Assembly (NCBI GenBank): GCA_963769905.1
Contig: CAVYNG010000002.1
Coordinates: 1,240,001-1,304,000, forward strand
DNA: 64,000 nucleotides
Source: Bog-756 sp963769905
Lineage (GTDB): Bacteria; Actinomycetota; Acidimicrobiia; Acidimicrobiales; RAAP-2
Direction of reading: 5' to 3'
This document shows positions 7,224-15,689 of this stretch, piece by piece (within the stretch, counting starts at the first letter, position 1; each line of letters begins with the position of its first letter). The position numbers were made by a program, and so were the translations under genes. The notes beneath the pieces were generated by a model. The model was not told the origin of the DNA and did no database searches. It saw only the letters and a list, made by a program, of their open reading frames with translations.

Positions 7224-8168
7224 ATGCCCGCCCGGGGTGGTACCGGAACCGCCTCGGACGACGTTCCGGACCAGGTGGTCCGGGGACCCGTCGTGCTGGC
7301 GGTCGACGTCGGCGGCACCAAGATGGAGGCCGGGGTGGTCGACGGGGCGGGACGGATCACCTCGGACGTCCGGGTGTCGACCCCTGCGACGTCGGACCCC
7401 GACGAGGTCTTCGAGACGCTCTGCTCGGCGGTCGACGCCACGCGAGGTGCTGCGCCGGCGACGCCGCTGATCTGTGGAGTGGGCTGCGGCGGTCCCATGG
7501 CTTTGCACGGCGAGACGGTGAGCCCCCTCAACATCCCGGCATGGCGTCACTTCCCGCTTCGTGAGCGGCTCGCAGACCGGGCTGGGATGCGGGTGGTCGT
7601 CGACAACGACGCGAAGGCCCTCGCACTCGGTGAGGGCTGGCTCGGTGCCGCTCGTGGGGCCACCGACTATCTGGCGATGGTGGTCTCGACGGGTATCGGC
7701 GCAGGCATCGTGCTCGATGGCCGGCTGCTGGAGGGGCATACCGGCAATGCGGGCCACATCGGTCACGTGGTCGTCGTGCCGGACGGCCGACCTTGTCGGT
7801 GCGGCGGGCGAGGCTGCCTCGAAGCCGAGGCATCGGGCCTCGCGATCGCGGAGCGGACCGGGCGGCCCCCTTCGGAAGCGACCGAGGAGGTCCGGAGGTC
7901 GGTGGGCGCGCTGGTCGGCCGTGCGGTCGGCTCGGTCGCAAACCTTCTGGACCTCGAGCTCGCGTTGGTGGCCGGTTCGGTGGCGCTCGGGTTCGGTGAC
8001 GCCTTCTTCGAAGCCGCGCAGGAAGAGATCGTGCGCCGATGCGGTCTCGAGTTCTCGCGGGGCACGCGCATCGTCCCGGCAGGTCTCGGTTCGACGGGGC
8101 CGCTGCTCGGTGCAGCCGCCCTCGGACGGAGGGCGCTCGCCGGCATGGAGGGAGGAGCGATCCGGTGA
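7224..8168 (+). CDS. ROK family sugar kinase (glucokinase-like)
   Basis: A protein of 314 residues with the N-terminal phosphate-binding motif VDVGGTKMEAG (about 27-37), the catalytic region VVVDNDAKALALGE, the STGIGAGIV segment, GNAGHIGHVVV with the substrate-contacting His/Glu region altered, and the zinc-binding CRCGGRGCLE motif (about 191-200) that defines ROK proteins. It lacks an N-terminal helix-turn-helix, so it is a kinase and not a ROK repressor. Glucose is the likeliest substrate, but other hexoses are possible. Its stop overlaps the next gene as GTGA. Confidence 0.87.
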   Translation: MPARGGTGTASDDVPDQVVRGPVVLAVDVGGTKMEAGVVDGAGRITSDVRVSTPATSDPDEVFETLCSAVDATRGAAPATPLICGVGCGGPMALHGETVSPLNIPAWRHFPLRERLADRAGMRVVVDNDAKALALGEGWLGAARGATDYLAMVVSTGIGAGIVLDGRLLEGHTGNAGHIGHVVVVPDGRPCRCGGRGCLEAEASGLAIAERTGRPPSEATEEVRRSVGALVGRAVGSVANLLDLELALVAGSVALGFGDAFFEAAQEEIVRRCGLEFSRGTRIVPAGLGSTGPLLGAAALGRRALAGMEGGAIR

Positions 8169-8503
8169 CCGACGGTGACGACGGGAGGAACGGCGATTCG
8201 GCGGGCGCGGTGGCGCGCGCACTGCTCGCCCGCCCCGACTTGTGGTGGACCGCGATGGGAGTCCTCTGGCACCTGACACCGTCGCGATGGTGGCGCGCCG
8301 GCTCCCACCTCCCGCTGCCGCACCGCGCGTGGTGGCGCTTCCGGATGGTCACCGCGTACGGGCGCCCTGACGCCCGTCCACGCTCCCGCGACGTGATCGC
8401 GTACCTCGAGTGGTGCCGGTCGACCGGACCGCGCGGCCACCGCCCGCGGCACCGACCGGGCACGGAGACGCCTGAGCGCCTCGACGTGCGGCAGTCGGGC
8501 TAA
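8165..8503 (+). CDS. small conserved-looking protein of unknown function
   Basis: 112 residues starting at GTG 8165, overlapping the ROK kinase stop by four bases, so translationally coupled. The protein is rich in Trp and Arg (LWWTAMGVLWHL, RWWRAG, HRAWWRFR), has no clear transmembrane helix and ends in a basic tail. I do not recognise a family. Codon use (GC at third positions) is like its neighbours, which supports real coding. It ends in TAA, which doubles as part of the putative -10 of the next gene. Confidence 0.7.
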   Translation: MTDGDDGRNGDSAGAVARALLARPDLWWTAMGVLWHLTPSRWWRAGSHLPLPHRAWWRFRMVTAYGRPDARPRSRDVIAYLEWCRSTGPRGHRPRHRPGTETPERLDVRQSG

Positions 8504-8506
8504 TTT
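8501..8506 (+). promoter_or_regulatory. leaderless -10 element of the HNH gene
   Basis: TAATTT, an AT-rich island in very GC-rich DNA, ends 8 bases before ATG 8515. It includes the stop codon of the upstream gene. Confidence 0.5.
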
Positions 8507-8514
8507 CCGGTCCC

Positions 8515-9129
8515 ATGGATCGACGGTCGAAGGGCGCCGCGCGGAAGGGCGCCTCGAACGGCCCAGGGGGCGGCGGAGGCGATCCCGTACGCTCGCCGGT
8601 CAGCGCGGCGCGCCGGGCACTGGTGCTCAACGCCACCTTCGAGCCGCTCGGCATCGTGTCGTCGCGCCGGGCGGTGTTGCTGGTACTCGATACCAAGGCG
8701 GAGCTCGTGCACACGACCGAGCGGTTCTTCCGCTCGGAACGTTTCAGCCTGCCCGAGCCATCGGTGGTTCGCCTGGTGCGCTACGTCCAGGTGCCGCGGC
8801 ACTACCGGGTGGCGGTCAACCGGCGCACTGTCTTCGCGCGGGACGGCGCGCGGTGCCAGTATTGCGGCTCGGCCGCCGAGAACCTCGACCACGTGATCCC
8901 GAGGAGCCGGGGCGGGCTCCACACGTGGGAGAACGTGGTCGCCGCGTGCCGTCGATGCAACACCCGCAAGGAGGACCGGCTGCCGCACGAGGTCGGGATG
9001 GTCCTCCGCGCCACGCCGGCAGCGCCCAGACATCGCGTGCAGTTGCTCGCGCTCTGCGGAGGGGCCAGCGCGGAGTGGCATCCCTACCTCGGTGTGGCGG
9101 TTCCCGAACCCGACGCGCTGACGGCCTGA
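8515..9129 (+). CDS. HNH endonuclease
   Basis: A protein of 204 residues. After a glycine-rich N-terminus comes the segment ALVLNATFEPLGIVSSRRAV, typical of the single-domain HNH proteins found in most actinobacteria and cyanobacteria. The HNH domain has two CxxC pairs (CQYC about 114-117, CRRC about 145-148) flanking NLDHVIPRSRGG, the metal/catalytic His region, and ENVVAACRRCN. The biological substrate is unknown. It is not associated with an intron, intein or phage gene, so a housekeeping role is more likely than a mobile one. Confidence 0.9.
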   Translation: MDRRSKGAARKGASNGPGGGGGDPVRSPVSAARRALVLNATFEPLGIVSSRRAVLLVLDTKAELVHTTERFFRSERFSLPEPSVVRLVRYVQVPRHYRVAVNRRTVFARDGARCQYCGSAAENLDHVIPRSRGGLHTWENVVAACRRCNTRKEDRLPHEVGMVLRATPAAPRHRVQLLALCGGASAEWHPYLGVAVPEPDALTA

Positions 9130-9179
9130 CCGGACGTGGTACGGGCGGTACACGCCCGTCGTGCGCTGCGGAGTGTGAG

Positions 9180-9897
9180 TTGACCTGGCGGGAGTGGAGG
9201 ATCGAGGTGCGTGCGGAGCCCGCGGGGGACCTTCACGCCTCGTGGCCGTCGGTCGAGGCGGAACCCGGCTCGCGGGCGGCCGCGGTGTGCGAGCCGGAAG
9301 GTCCCTGTGCGGTGCTCGGCTCGACGCAACGCGACGAGGTGGCAGATCCCGTCCAGCGCGCGACGGAAGGACGTCGCACTCGCGCGAAGGCGGACCGGTG
9401 GGGGTGCGGTCTACGTCGACCGTGACGACCCGGTGTGGATCGATCTGTGGCTCCCTGCCGGTGACCGGCTCGCGGTCTCCGACATCGGGCGGTCGTTCGA
9501 CTGGCTCGGGGACGCGTGGGTGACGGCTCTCGGCGCGCTCGGCGTCTCCGGCCTGTCGTGTCGTCGGGACGGGATGCCTGCTGCGACGCACTGGTCGTCG
9601 CTGGTCTGCTTCGCAGGAATCGGACGGGGAGAGGTGGTCGACGCGGAGGGGAGAAAGGTGGTCGGCCTCGCCCAGCGCAGGACTCGTCTCGGTTCCTGGT
9701 ACCAGGCCGCCTGTCTGTTGCGGTGGGACCCGGGTCCGTTGGTCGAGTCACTCGCCTTGTCGCCGGCCGATCGCGCCCGCGCGCGGCACGAGCTCGCACC
9801 GGTCGCGATCGGTGTCGGCGATCTGGTCGGCGCCGTCCTGACCGGCGCGAGCGGCCGCGCCGCGGTCACCACCTCGCTGCTCGACTCGCTTCCCTGA
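9180..9897 (+). pseudogene. lipoate-protein ligase-like gene with a frameshift
   Basis: Two overlapping frames together make one protein of the BPL/LplA/LipB catalytic family. The first frame starts at TTG 9180 (MTWREWRIEV, GGAG upstream) and carries AGDLHASWP and CAVLGSTQRDEVADP, the usual N-terminal half. The second frame carries DVALARRRTGGGAVYVD, LVCFAGIGRGEV and AEGRKVVGLAQRRTR, the lipoyl/biotinyl-AMP core, to the stop at 9897. The join falls near 9361-9375. The total span is 718 bases, one more than a multiple of three, so one extra base (or two missing) breaks the frame. No slippery run is visible. It is either a true pseudogene or a sequencing/assembly error; a TTG start with intact motifs suggests a recent event. 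Confidence 0.72.
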
Positions 9898-10062
9898 GAG
9901 GCCGCCGCCCCGCGCGGCTCGGACACCCGTCCCACACCCGTCGGCACCGTCCCTTCCTTCTTTCGCACCGCTCCTCTCGGAGCTCCGCGCTCGCGCCGCC
10001 GTCGCTGCCGCGGGTGGTCGTGGTGACCGCGGCGGCGTCCCCGTGCTCGCGATGGATCGCAG

Positions 10063-10106
10063 TGGTTGACGAGTGGGGGACTGGGGCGTAGAGTGGTGGA
10101 AAGTGG
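10063..10106. repeat. helically phased TGG repeats upstream of mraZ
   Basis: AGTGG or TGGGG units begin near 10061, 10072, 10082, 10092 and 10102, that is every 8-11 bases, overlapping the promoter. MraZ family proteins are known to bind tandem TGGG-type repeats before their own gene, so this is a candidate MraZ operator. Confidence 0.55.
10066..10094 (+). promoter_or_regulatory. promoter of the mraZ/dcw cluster
   Basis: -35 TTGACG (10066-10071), a 17-base spacer and -10 TAGAGT (10089-10094), predicting a start near 10101 and a leader of about 70 bases. The elements are embedded in the TGG repeats, so MraZ binding would compete with RNA polymerase. Confidence 0.65.
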
Positions 10107-10170
10107 TGTGAAAGGGAGGGGACCGAAGGGGTCCCGGGCACTGCGGGGAGCACAGTGGGAGCACACACCG

Positions 10171-10590
10171 GTGGCACGGTTCTTCGGCAGGTACGAGCAC
10201 TCGCTCGACGACAAGGGAAGGGTCATCCTCCCGTCGAAGTTCCGCGGGCCGTTCGAGCACGGGGGCTATCTGACCGCGTATCAGGATGGGTGCTTGTCCC
10301 TGTGGACTCCCGAGGAATTCGAGGTGCAGATGCAGGAGATGCAGGAGCGCGCGAGGGAGGGGAGGAGCGACCGGAACCTGGTGCGACTCTGGGCATCGAC
10401 CTCCCACGAGCTGGAGATCGACCGACAGGGACGGATGGCGATTCCCGCACGCCTGCGCGAGTACGCCGGCCTCGAGGGCGACGTCCTGGTGCTCGGCGCG
10501 ATCGATCGGGTCGAACTGTGGAACCGCGAGGCGTGGGAGGAGAAGGTCCTACCCGAGGAGGAACGGCTGAACCAGGGCGTCGACGCGTGA
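10171..10590 (+). CDS. mraZ: MraZ transcriptional regulator
   Basis: DNA-binding regulator with two AbrB-like swapped hairpin domains; first gene of the division/cell-wall cluster. The 139-residue protein shows both MraZ repeats: FFGRYEHSLDDKGRVILPSKFR near the N-terminus and ELEIDRQGRMAIPARLREYAG in the second half, each with the DxxGR core. GTG 10171 is chosen because family members begin a few residues before the YxHSLDDKGR motif, and GTGGGAG lies 9 bases upstream. A longer frame from 10066 would read through the promoter. Confidence 0.96.
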   Translation: MARFFGRYEHSLDDKGRVILPSKFRGPFEHGGYLTAYQDGCLSLWTPEEFEVQMQEMQERAREGRSDRNLVRLWASTSHELEIDRQGRMAIPARLREYAGLEGDVLVLGAIDRVELWNREAWEEKVLPEEERLNQGVDA

Positions 10591-10940
10591 ACCACGTCGC
10601 GCACCTCCACGTGGTGCGCGACGAGACCGCCGACGCCGATGGTCTCTCCGAGCGAATGAGCGAAAGGAGCACGCGAAACGACACGACCACCGAGCGCCAT
10701 CCCCACCTGGCAGACCCGTCGAACCACGGGGTCCGATCCCTGCACCCGAGCGGGTCCGGACGGCCCACCCCTTACCAGTCGGGACTGGCCGCAGTTGCCC
10801 GTCACGACGTGCACATCGAACGAGTCTGGCCCATGTGCAGTCCCTCGACCGGAGCGCTGGAAGAATCCTCCTCCGCCCACTTCCAGGTTGATCGTCGCGG
10901 CACTCCACCCGCAGAGATCTCGCCGGTCGGGGGACTGCAG
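10591..10940 (+). other. 350-bp gap between mraZ and rsmH (structured leader or N-terminal extension)
   Basis: No separate gene is recognisable, but the rsmH frame stays open through the whole gap from GTG 10587, which overlaps the mraZ stop. That would add 118 residues before the canonical RsmH start. The first ~17 codons have strong third-position GC; the remainder is more mixed. The gap also holds a strong hairpin at 10595-10623, a CCAGT-CGGG-ACTGG hairpin near 10780, and a 7-bp inverted repeat (TGCACAT / ATGTGCA) near 10810-10840. Many actinobacteria have a structured mraW leader RNA at this place; I cannot confirm its consensus by eye. Confidence 0.5.
10595..10623 (+). promoter_or_regulatory. 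perfect hairpin just after mraZ
   Basis: CGTCGCGCACC pairs perfectly with GGTGCGCGACG-type bases in an 11-bp stem with a 7-base loop, starting 5 bases after the mraZ stop. No U-run follows, so attenuation, mRNA processing or a leader RNA are as likely as termination; rsmH downstream must be expressed. Confidence 0.6.
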
Positions 10941-11933
10941 ATGAGCCAGGCATTCACCCACCAGCCGGTCATGGTGGCCGAAGTCGCCGATCTGTTCGGC
11001 GCGGTCCCGACCGGGCTCGTCGTCGACGCCACCATCGGCGGCGGTGGTCATGCGGCCGCACTCCTCGCGGCACATCCGGGTGTGCACGTGCTCGGGATCG
11101 ATCGCGACCCTGCGGCGGTGCGAGCCGCGACCACCGCAGTGCAACCGTACGGGCCGAGAGCGACCATCCGCCGCGGACGCTTCGACGAGCTGGAGACGAT
11201 CGTGCGTCAGTTCCAGGCGGAGCTCGGGACACCGCACGAGGAACTCGGGCTGGCCGGGGCCTTGTTCGACCTCGGTGTCAGCTCGCCTCAGCTCGACGAG
11301 ACCGGTCGGGGTTTCTCCTATCGGACCGATGCGCCCCTCGATATGCGGATGGACCCGTCGGAGGGACCGACCGCCGCCGATATCGTCAACGAGTACGACG
11401 AGAGCTCGCTCGTCGCGCTGTTCGCGGCCAACGGAGAGGGACGGCTCGCCCGGCGGATCGCCCGGGCGATCGTGCGCGCACGGCCGATCCTGACGACCGG
11501 CCGGCTCGCCGAGGTGGTGAGTGGCGCAGTGCCTGCCCCCGCGCGGCGTTCCGGGCACCCGGCCCGGCGGGTCTTCCAGGCGATCCGGATCGAGGTCAAC
11601 GAGGAGCTCGACCAGGTCGAGGCCGGCGTGGACCAGGCGCTCGGCCTCTTGCGCCCCGGCGGCCGCTGCGTGGTGATCTCCTACCACTCGGGGGAGGACC
11701 GCCTGGTCAAGAGCGCGTTCAACCGTGCGGCCACCGGGAACTGCGAGTGCCCGCCGGGTCTTCCGTGCGTCTGTGGAGCCGACCCCGAGTACCGGCTCCT
11801 GTTCCGGGGGGCACGGCGTCCGACGGGCGCCGAGGTCGAGCGAAACCGCCGCGCCGAGGCAGCTCGGCTCCGCGTCGTCGAACGCCTCAAGGGCTCGCCG
11901 TCCGGGTCGCGCACCGACGGCGAGGTGGCGTGA
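10941..11933 (+). CDS. rsmH: 16S rRNA (cytosine(1402)-N4)-methyltransferase
   Basis: SAM-dependent methyltransferase of the decoding centre; 330 residues from ATG 10941. Motifs: HQPVMVAEV at the N-terminus, DATIGGGGHA (SAM-binding motif I), GIDRDPAAVRAA, GALFDLGVSSPQLDE, and RPGGRCVVISYHSGEDRLVK near the end, all diagnostic for RsmH/MraW. An upstream open extension (see the preceding gap) could make the protein longer. Its stop overlaps the ftsL start as GTGA. Confidence 0.96.
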   Translation: MSQAFTHQPVMVAEVADLFGAVPTGLVVDATIGGGGHAAALLAAHPGVHVLGIDRDPAAVRAATTAVQPYGPRATIRRGRFDELETIVRQFQAELGTPHEELGLAGALFDLGVSSPQLDETGRGFSYRTDAPLDMRMDPSEGPTAADIVNEYDESSLVALFAANGEGRLARRIARAIVRARPILTTGRLAEVVSGAVPAPARRSGHPARRVFQAIRIEVNEELDQVEAGVDQALGLLRPGGRCVVISYHSGEDRLVKSAFNRAATGNCECPPGLPCVCGADPEYRLLFRGARRPTGAEVERNRRAEAARLRVVERLKGSPSGSRTDGEVA

Positions 11934-12382
11934 CACCGTCTGCCACCGGCACGGCACGGCCTTCGCCCTCTCGTGGAGCGCCGCGGCAGAGTCCCACTGC
12001 CGCTCGCCGCGCGACGCTCCGCGTCGTCGACCCCTCGTCGCGCCGGCGGCGACGCCGGTTCCCGAAGCGGCCGGCAACGTGGGTGTCGATCGCGCTGGTC
12101 GCGGGAAGCCTGCTCGCGGTCGTCACCGCTGACGACTTCGTCACTCAGGGACAGATCCGGCTCTCGACGATCGAGAACCAGGTCGCGTCGGCCACCGCCA
12201 CGGAGAAGAGCGAACAGGTGACCGTCGCGCAGCTCGCTGCTCCGACCCGTGTGGTCCGGATGGCCGAGACGCAGGACGGCTACATCGCGCCATCGCAGGT
12301 CTTCGACCTCCCGGAGGTGTCGCTCGACGTGCCGTTGCCGGCTCCCCAGACCGGTCCACCCGCGTCGCCCACCCGGCGGTGA
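11930..12382 (+). CDS. ftsL: FtsL-like division protein
   Basis: Bitopic membrane protein of 150 residues: a basic, serine/arginine-rich cytoplasmic N-terminus, one transmembrane helix (about 50-66, TWVSIALVAGSLLAVV), then a short heptad-like segment (RLSTIENQVASATATEKSEQV) and a proline-rich tail. FtsL sequences diverge strongly. The assignment rests on size, topology and position between rsmH and ftsI, where FtsL lies in most cell-wall clusters. It starts at GTG 11930 and overlaps both neighbours by 4 bases. Confidence 0.8.
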   Translation: MTPSATGTARPSPSRGAPRQSPTAARRATLRVVDPSSRRRRRRFPKRPATWVSIALVAGSLLAVVTADDFVTQGQIRLSTIENQVASATATEKSEQVTVAQLAAPTRVVRMAETQDGYIAPSQVFDLPEVSLDVPLPAPQTGPPASPTRR

Positions 12383-14205
12383 GCCCCTCGATCCTGCTGG
12401 GGCGTCGCACGCGCGCGATGCGCTTGGTGCTGATCGCAATCTTCCTCGCGCTGGTGGTCCGTCTCGTGGCGGTCCAGGACTTCTCGCACCAGCACTATGC
12501 CGCGCTCTCGAGGTCGGAGCTGACCCAGCGGGTGTCGGTTCCCGCGGTCCGTGGTGGCATCTACGACCGCAACGGTGAGGTGTTGGCCGAGTCGGTGACC
12601 AAGCAGACGGTGGTCGCGGACCCGCTGCTGATCACCTCCCCGGCTCCGATCGCGAGCGCACTCTCGCCGCTGCTCGGCGTCCCCGCCGACCAGCTGCGCG
12701 CGGAGCTCACCGAGCGTTCCGGCTTCGTCTATCTCGCGCACCGGGTCTCCGACCAGGTCGCGGCTGCCGTGACCAAGCTCCACTTGCCGGGCATCAACCT
12801 CGTTCCCGAGTCGCAGCGAGTCGAGCCTGACGGTCTGCTGGCCGAACCGGTCGTGGGGACGGTCGGCTACGAGGGCGGAGGGAGCTCTGGCCTCGAGTAC
12901 CAGTACCAGTCGGCGCTCGCCGGACGAGCGGGGTCGGAGGACCTCCTGCAGGCACCCGATGGGGTCGCCCTCACCGGCACAACCAGCGACCAGGTCGCCT
13001 CGCACCCTGGCAGCGGCCTCGAGCTGACCCTCGACGAATCGATCGAGTATGTCGCCGAACAGGCACTCGGCGCCGAGATCGCCGCGTCGCACGCGACGGG
13101 TGGGACGGCGGTGGTGATGGATGTGAAGACCGGCGACGTGCTGGCCATGGCCGACCTCACCGCCGCCAAGCCGGGGACCGGTCCCACCTCACCGTCGGGG
13201 ACGTCGGGTCCCACGCTGGTCTCGTCGGCGGACACCCTGCCACCCGGTGTGGAGGAGGCTCCGTCGAACTCGGCGGTGACCCAGGTCTACGAGCCGGGCT
13301 CGGTGTTCAAGCTGGTCACCTTCTCGGCGGCGTTGGCCGCCGGGGTGATCACCCCCAATCAGGTCTTGTCGGTCCCCGGCTCGCTTCCGATGGGCAAGTA
13401 CACCTTCCACGACGCGGAGTCCCACGGGACCGAGGCGCTCAGCGCGACCCAGATCCTCGCCCAGTCCTCCAACATCGGGACCATCGAGGTGGCGAAGGGA
13501 CTCGGTGAGGACCGATTGCTCGCGCAGATCGCGAACCTCGGGTTCGGCCGGTCGAGCGGCCTCGGCTTCCCCGGTGAGTCCGACGGTCTCGTACCGGGCG
13601 CCACCGCATGGACGGGTACCTCGATCGGCTCGACACCGATCGGGCAGGACGACGCGGTGACCGCGCAGCAGATCCTCGACGCGTACAACTCGGTCGCCAA
13701 CGGAGGCGTCTTCGTGCAGCCACGCCTCGTGCGCGCGACCGTGACCTCCTCCGGCTCGGTCACCGCGGCGACGCCGTCGCCCTCCCGGCGGGTCATCGAC
13801 CCGTCGACCGATGCCGAGCTGGTCTCCATGCTCGAATCGGTGGTCGCCTCCGGCACCGGTACCAGCGCCGCCATCGACGGGTACACCGTCGCCGGAAAGA
13901 CCGGCACCGCGCAGATCCCCGATCCCAACCACCTCGGTTACATCCCGGGGGCCTATGTGGGAACCTTCGCCGGTTTCGCGCCGGCGGAGCACCCGGTGTT
14001 GTCGGCGGTGGTCGTCCTCGACCACCCGACACCGATCTACGGTGGGGCGGTCGCGGCGCCGGTCTTCTCGACCGTCATGGCGTACGCCCTGCACCACTAC
14101 GGCATCCCGACCACCACCGCGGCGACGGCCTCGGCGTCGACGACGGCGGTCGGAAGTACCGGTACCATCACCGTGCCGGCCGGAGCCGTCACCGAAGGAC
14201 CGTAG
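12379..14205 (+). CDS. ftsI: FtsI, septal peptidoglycan transpeptidase (PBP3 class B)
   Basis: Class B penicillin-binding protein of 608 residues. A short cytoplasmic start and one membrane anchor (about 13-33) are followed by the RGGIYDRNGEVLA segment of the PBP dimerisation domain. The transpeptidase motifs are intact: SxxK in EPGSVFKLV (Ser308), SSN (about 362-364) and KTGT (about 507-510). The C-terminus is a Thr/Ala/Ser-rich tail without PASTA domains. It cross-links septal wall with FtsW. Confidence 0.96.
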   Translation: MSPSILLGRRTRAMRLVLIAIFLALVVRLVAVQDFSHQHYAALSRSELTQRVSVPAVRGGIYDRNGEVLAESVTKQTVVADPLLITSPAPIASALSPLLGVPADQLRAELTERSGFVYLAHRVSDQVAAAVTKLHLPGINLVPESQRVEPDGLLAEPVVGTVGYEGGGSSGLEYQYQSALAGRAGSEDLLQAPDGVALTGTTSDQVASHPGSGLELTLDESIEYVAEQALGAEIAASHATGGTAVVMDVKTGDVLAMADLTAAKPGTGPTSPSGTSGPTLVSSADTLPPGVEEAPSNSAVTQVYEPGSVFKLVTFSAALAAGVITPNQVLSVPGSLPMGKYTFHDAESHGTEALSATQILAQSSNIGTIEVAKGLGEDRLLAQIANLGFGRSSGLGFPGESDGLVPGATAWTGTSIGSTPIGQDDAVTAQQILDAYNSVANGGVFVQPRLVRATVTSSGSVTAATPSPSRRVIDPSTDAELVSMLESVVASGTGTSAAIDGYTVAGKTGTAQIPDPNHLGYIPGAYVGTFAGFAPAEHPVLSAVVVLDHPTPIYGGAVAAPVFSTVMAYALHHYGIPTTTAATASASTTAVGSTGTITVPAGAVTEGP

Positions 14206-14273
14206 ATGCCCCTGGTCCGGAGCCGGCCGAACCGACGCCGATTCCCGGAGCCCTGGATCACCGCCCTGTGCAC

Positions 14274-15689
14274 ATGACCGACCTGCTTCACGACGTCGAC
14301 GTGGTCCGCCTTCGCGGTGACCCGGCGGCGACCGAGGTCGAGTCGGTCGAGTTCGACAGCCGGGCGGTCCGACCCGGTTCGCTCTTCTGCTGCGTGCCGG
14401 GAGGGCGGACCGACGGTCATCTCCACGCGGACGACGCGGTCCGCCGGGGCGCGGTCGCGCTGGTCTGCGAGCGTGAGCTCGACCTGCCGGTGCCCGAGGC
14501 AATCGTCCGTCCCGGAGAGGTCCGCGCGGCAATGGCAGAGATCGCGGCCGCGTTCCACGGTCATCCGGCGCGCGAGCTGCTCACCGTCGGTGTGACGGGC
14601 ACCAACGGCAAGACGACCGTGACGCATCTCTTGCGAGCGGTCCTCGAGCACGCGGGAATCTCGACCGGTGTCATCGGCACCCTCGACGGCGAACGGACGA
14701 CGCCGGAGGCACCGGTCCTCCAGGCCGCCCTCGCCGACTTCCGCGACCGCGGGACCAAGGCGGTGGCGCTCGAGGTCTCCTCCCACGCCCTGAGCCAGCA
14801 CCGAGTCGACGCGATGACCTTCGACGTGGCCGCTTTCACCAATCTGAGCCGAGAACACCTCGACCATCACGGCACGATGGAGGAGTACTACCGGACCAAG
14901 GCGAGGCTCTTCGAGGCGGGGCGCACCGAGGTCGCAGTGGTCGACACCGACGATCCGTGGGGCCGACGCCTCGCCGGCGAGCTCCAAGGCCGCAACGTGG
15001 TCAGCGTCGGGCGCTCGGAGGCCAGCCGGATCACCTACTCGCTCGGCTCCACCTCCTTCTGTTGGAGAGGACGGACGGTGAGGATGGCCTTGCGGGGCGC
15101 CTTCAACGTGGACAATGCACTGGTTGCCGCGGGTGTGGCTCTCTCGCTCGGCCTCGACGAGGACGCGATCGCCGAGGGACTCCGTCGCGCCGACCCGGTG
15201 CCGGGCCGGATGGAGCTGATCGCTTCCGACGCTCCGTTCGCGGTGGTCGTCGACTACGCGCATACCCCGGCCGGGCTGGAGACCGCGCTCGGGGCGGCCC
15301 GGACCCTCGCAGGGGCCGCGAGAGTGATCTGTGTGTTCGGCTGCGGTGGTGACCGCGACCCGGGCAAACGCCCGGAGATGGGTGCGATCGCGTCGCGCGA
15401 CGCGGATGTGGTGGTGGTGACCTCGGACAACCCCCGCTCGGAGGACCCTCGATCGATCATCGACGCCGTCGTCGCGGGGATGGGCGGTGGGGCGCAGGTG
15501 GAGGTCGAGGTGGACCACGCGGAGGCCATCCGTAGTGCCGTCTCGGCGGCGCAGGCCGGGGACGTGGTGCTCGTCGCGGGCAAGGGACACGAGACCACCC
15601 AGACGATCGCCGACGAGGTGCGGCCCTTCGACGATCGCGTGGAAGCCATCAGGACGATTCGCGAGCGCTTCGACGGTCCCGAGTCGTGA
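14274..15689 (+). CDS. murE: UDP-MurNAc-tripeptide synthetase (meso-DAP adding)
   Basis: Mur ligase of 471 residues. N-terminal UDP-binding domain (ESVEFDSRAVRPGSLF), ATP-binding GVTGTNGKTT (about 106-115), the central EVSSHAL segment and the C-terminal domain. SDNPRSEDP near residue 385 contains the DNPR motif associated with meso-diaminopimelate specificity, in agreement with dapC-dapD-dapE at the window start. ATG 14274 is used; GTG 14268 is two codons upstream. 68 bases separate it from ftsI, the longest gap inside this part of the cluster. Confidence 0.96.
   Translation: MTDLLHDVDVVRLRGDPAATEVESVEFDSRAVRPGSLFCCVPGGRTDGHLHADDAVRRGAVALVCERELDLPVPEAIVRPGEVRAAMAEIAAAFHGHPARELLTVGVTGTNGKTTVTHLLRAVLEHAGISTGVIGTLDGERTTPEAPVLQAALADFRDRGTKAVALEVSSHALSQHRVDAMTFDVAAFTNLSREHLDHHGTMEEYYRTKARLFEAGRTEVAVVDTDDPWGRRLAGELQGRNVVSVGRSEASRITYSLGSTSFCWRGRTVRMALRGAFNVDNALVAAGVALSLGLDEDAIAEGLRRADPVPGRMELIASDAPFAVVVDYAHTPAGLETALGAARTLAGAARVICVFGCGGDRDPGKRPEMGAIASRDADVVVVTSDNPRSEDPRSIIDAVVAGMGGGAQVEVEVDHAEAIRSAVSAAQAGDVVLVAGKGHETTQTIADEVRPFDDRVEAIRTIRERFDGPES

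Noticed and set aside
9361..9375. Programmed frameshifting in the lipoate-ligase-like gene
   Set aside because: No heptameric slippery run, in-frame internal Shine-Dalgarno or stimulatory hairpin is visible at the join; mutation or sequencing error is simpler.
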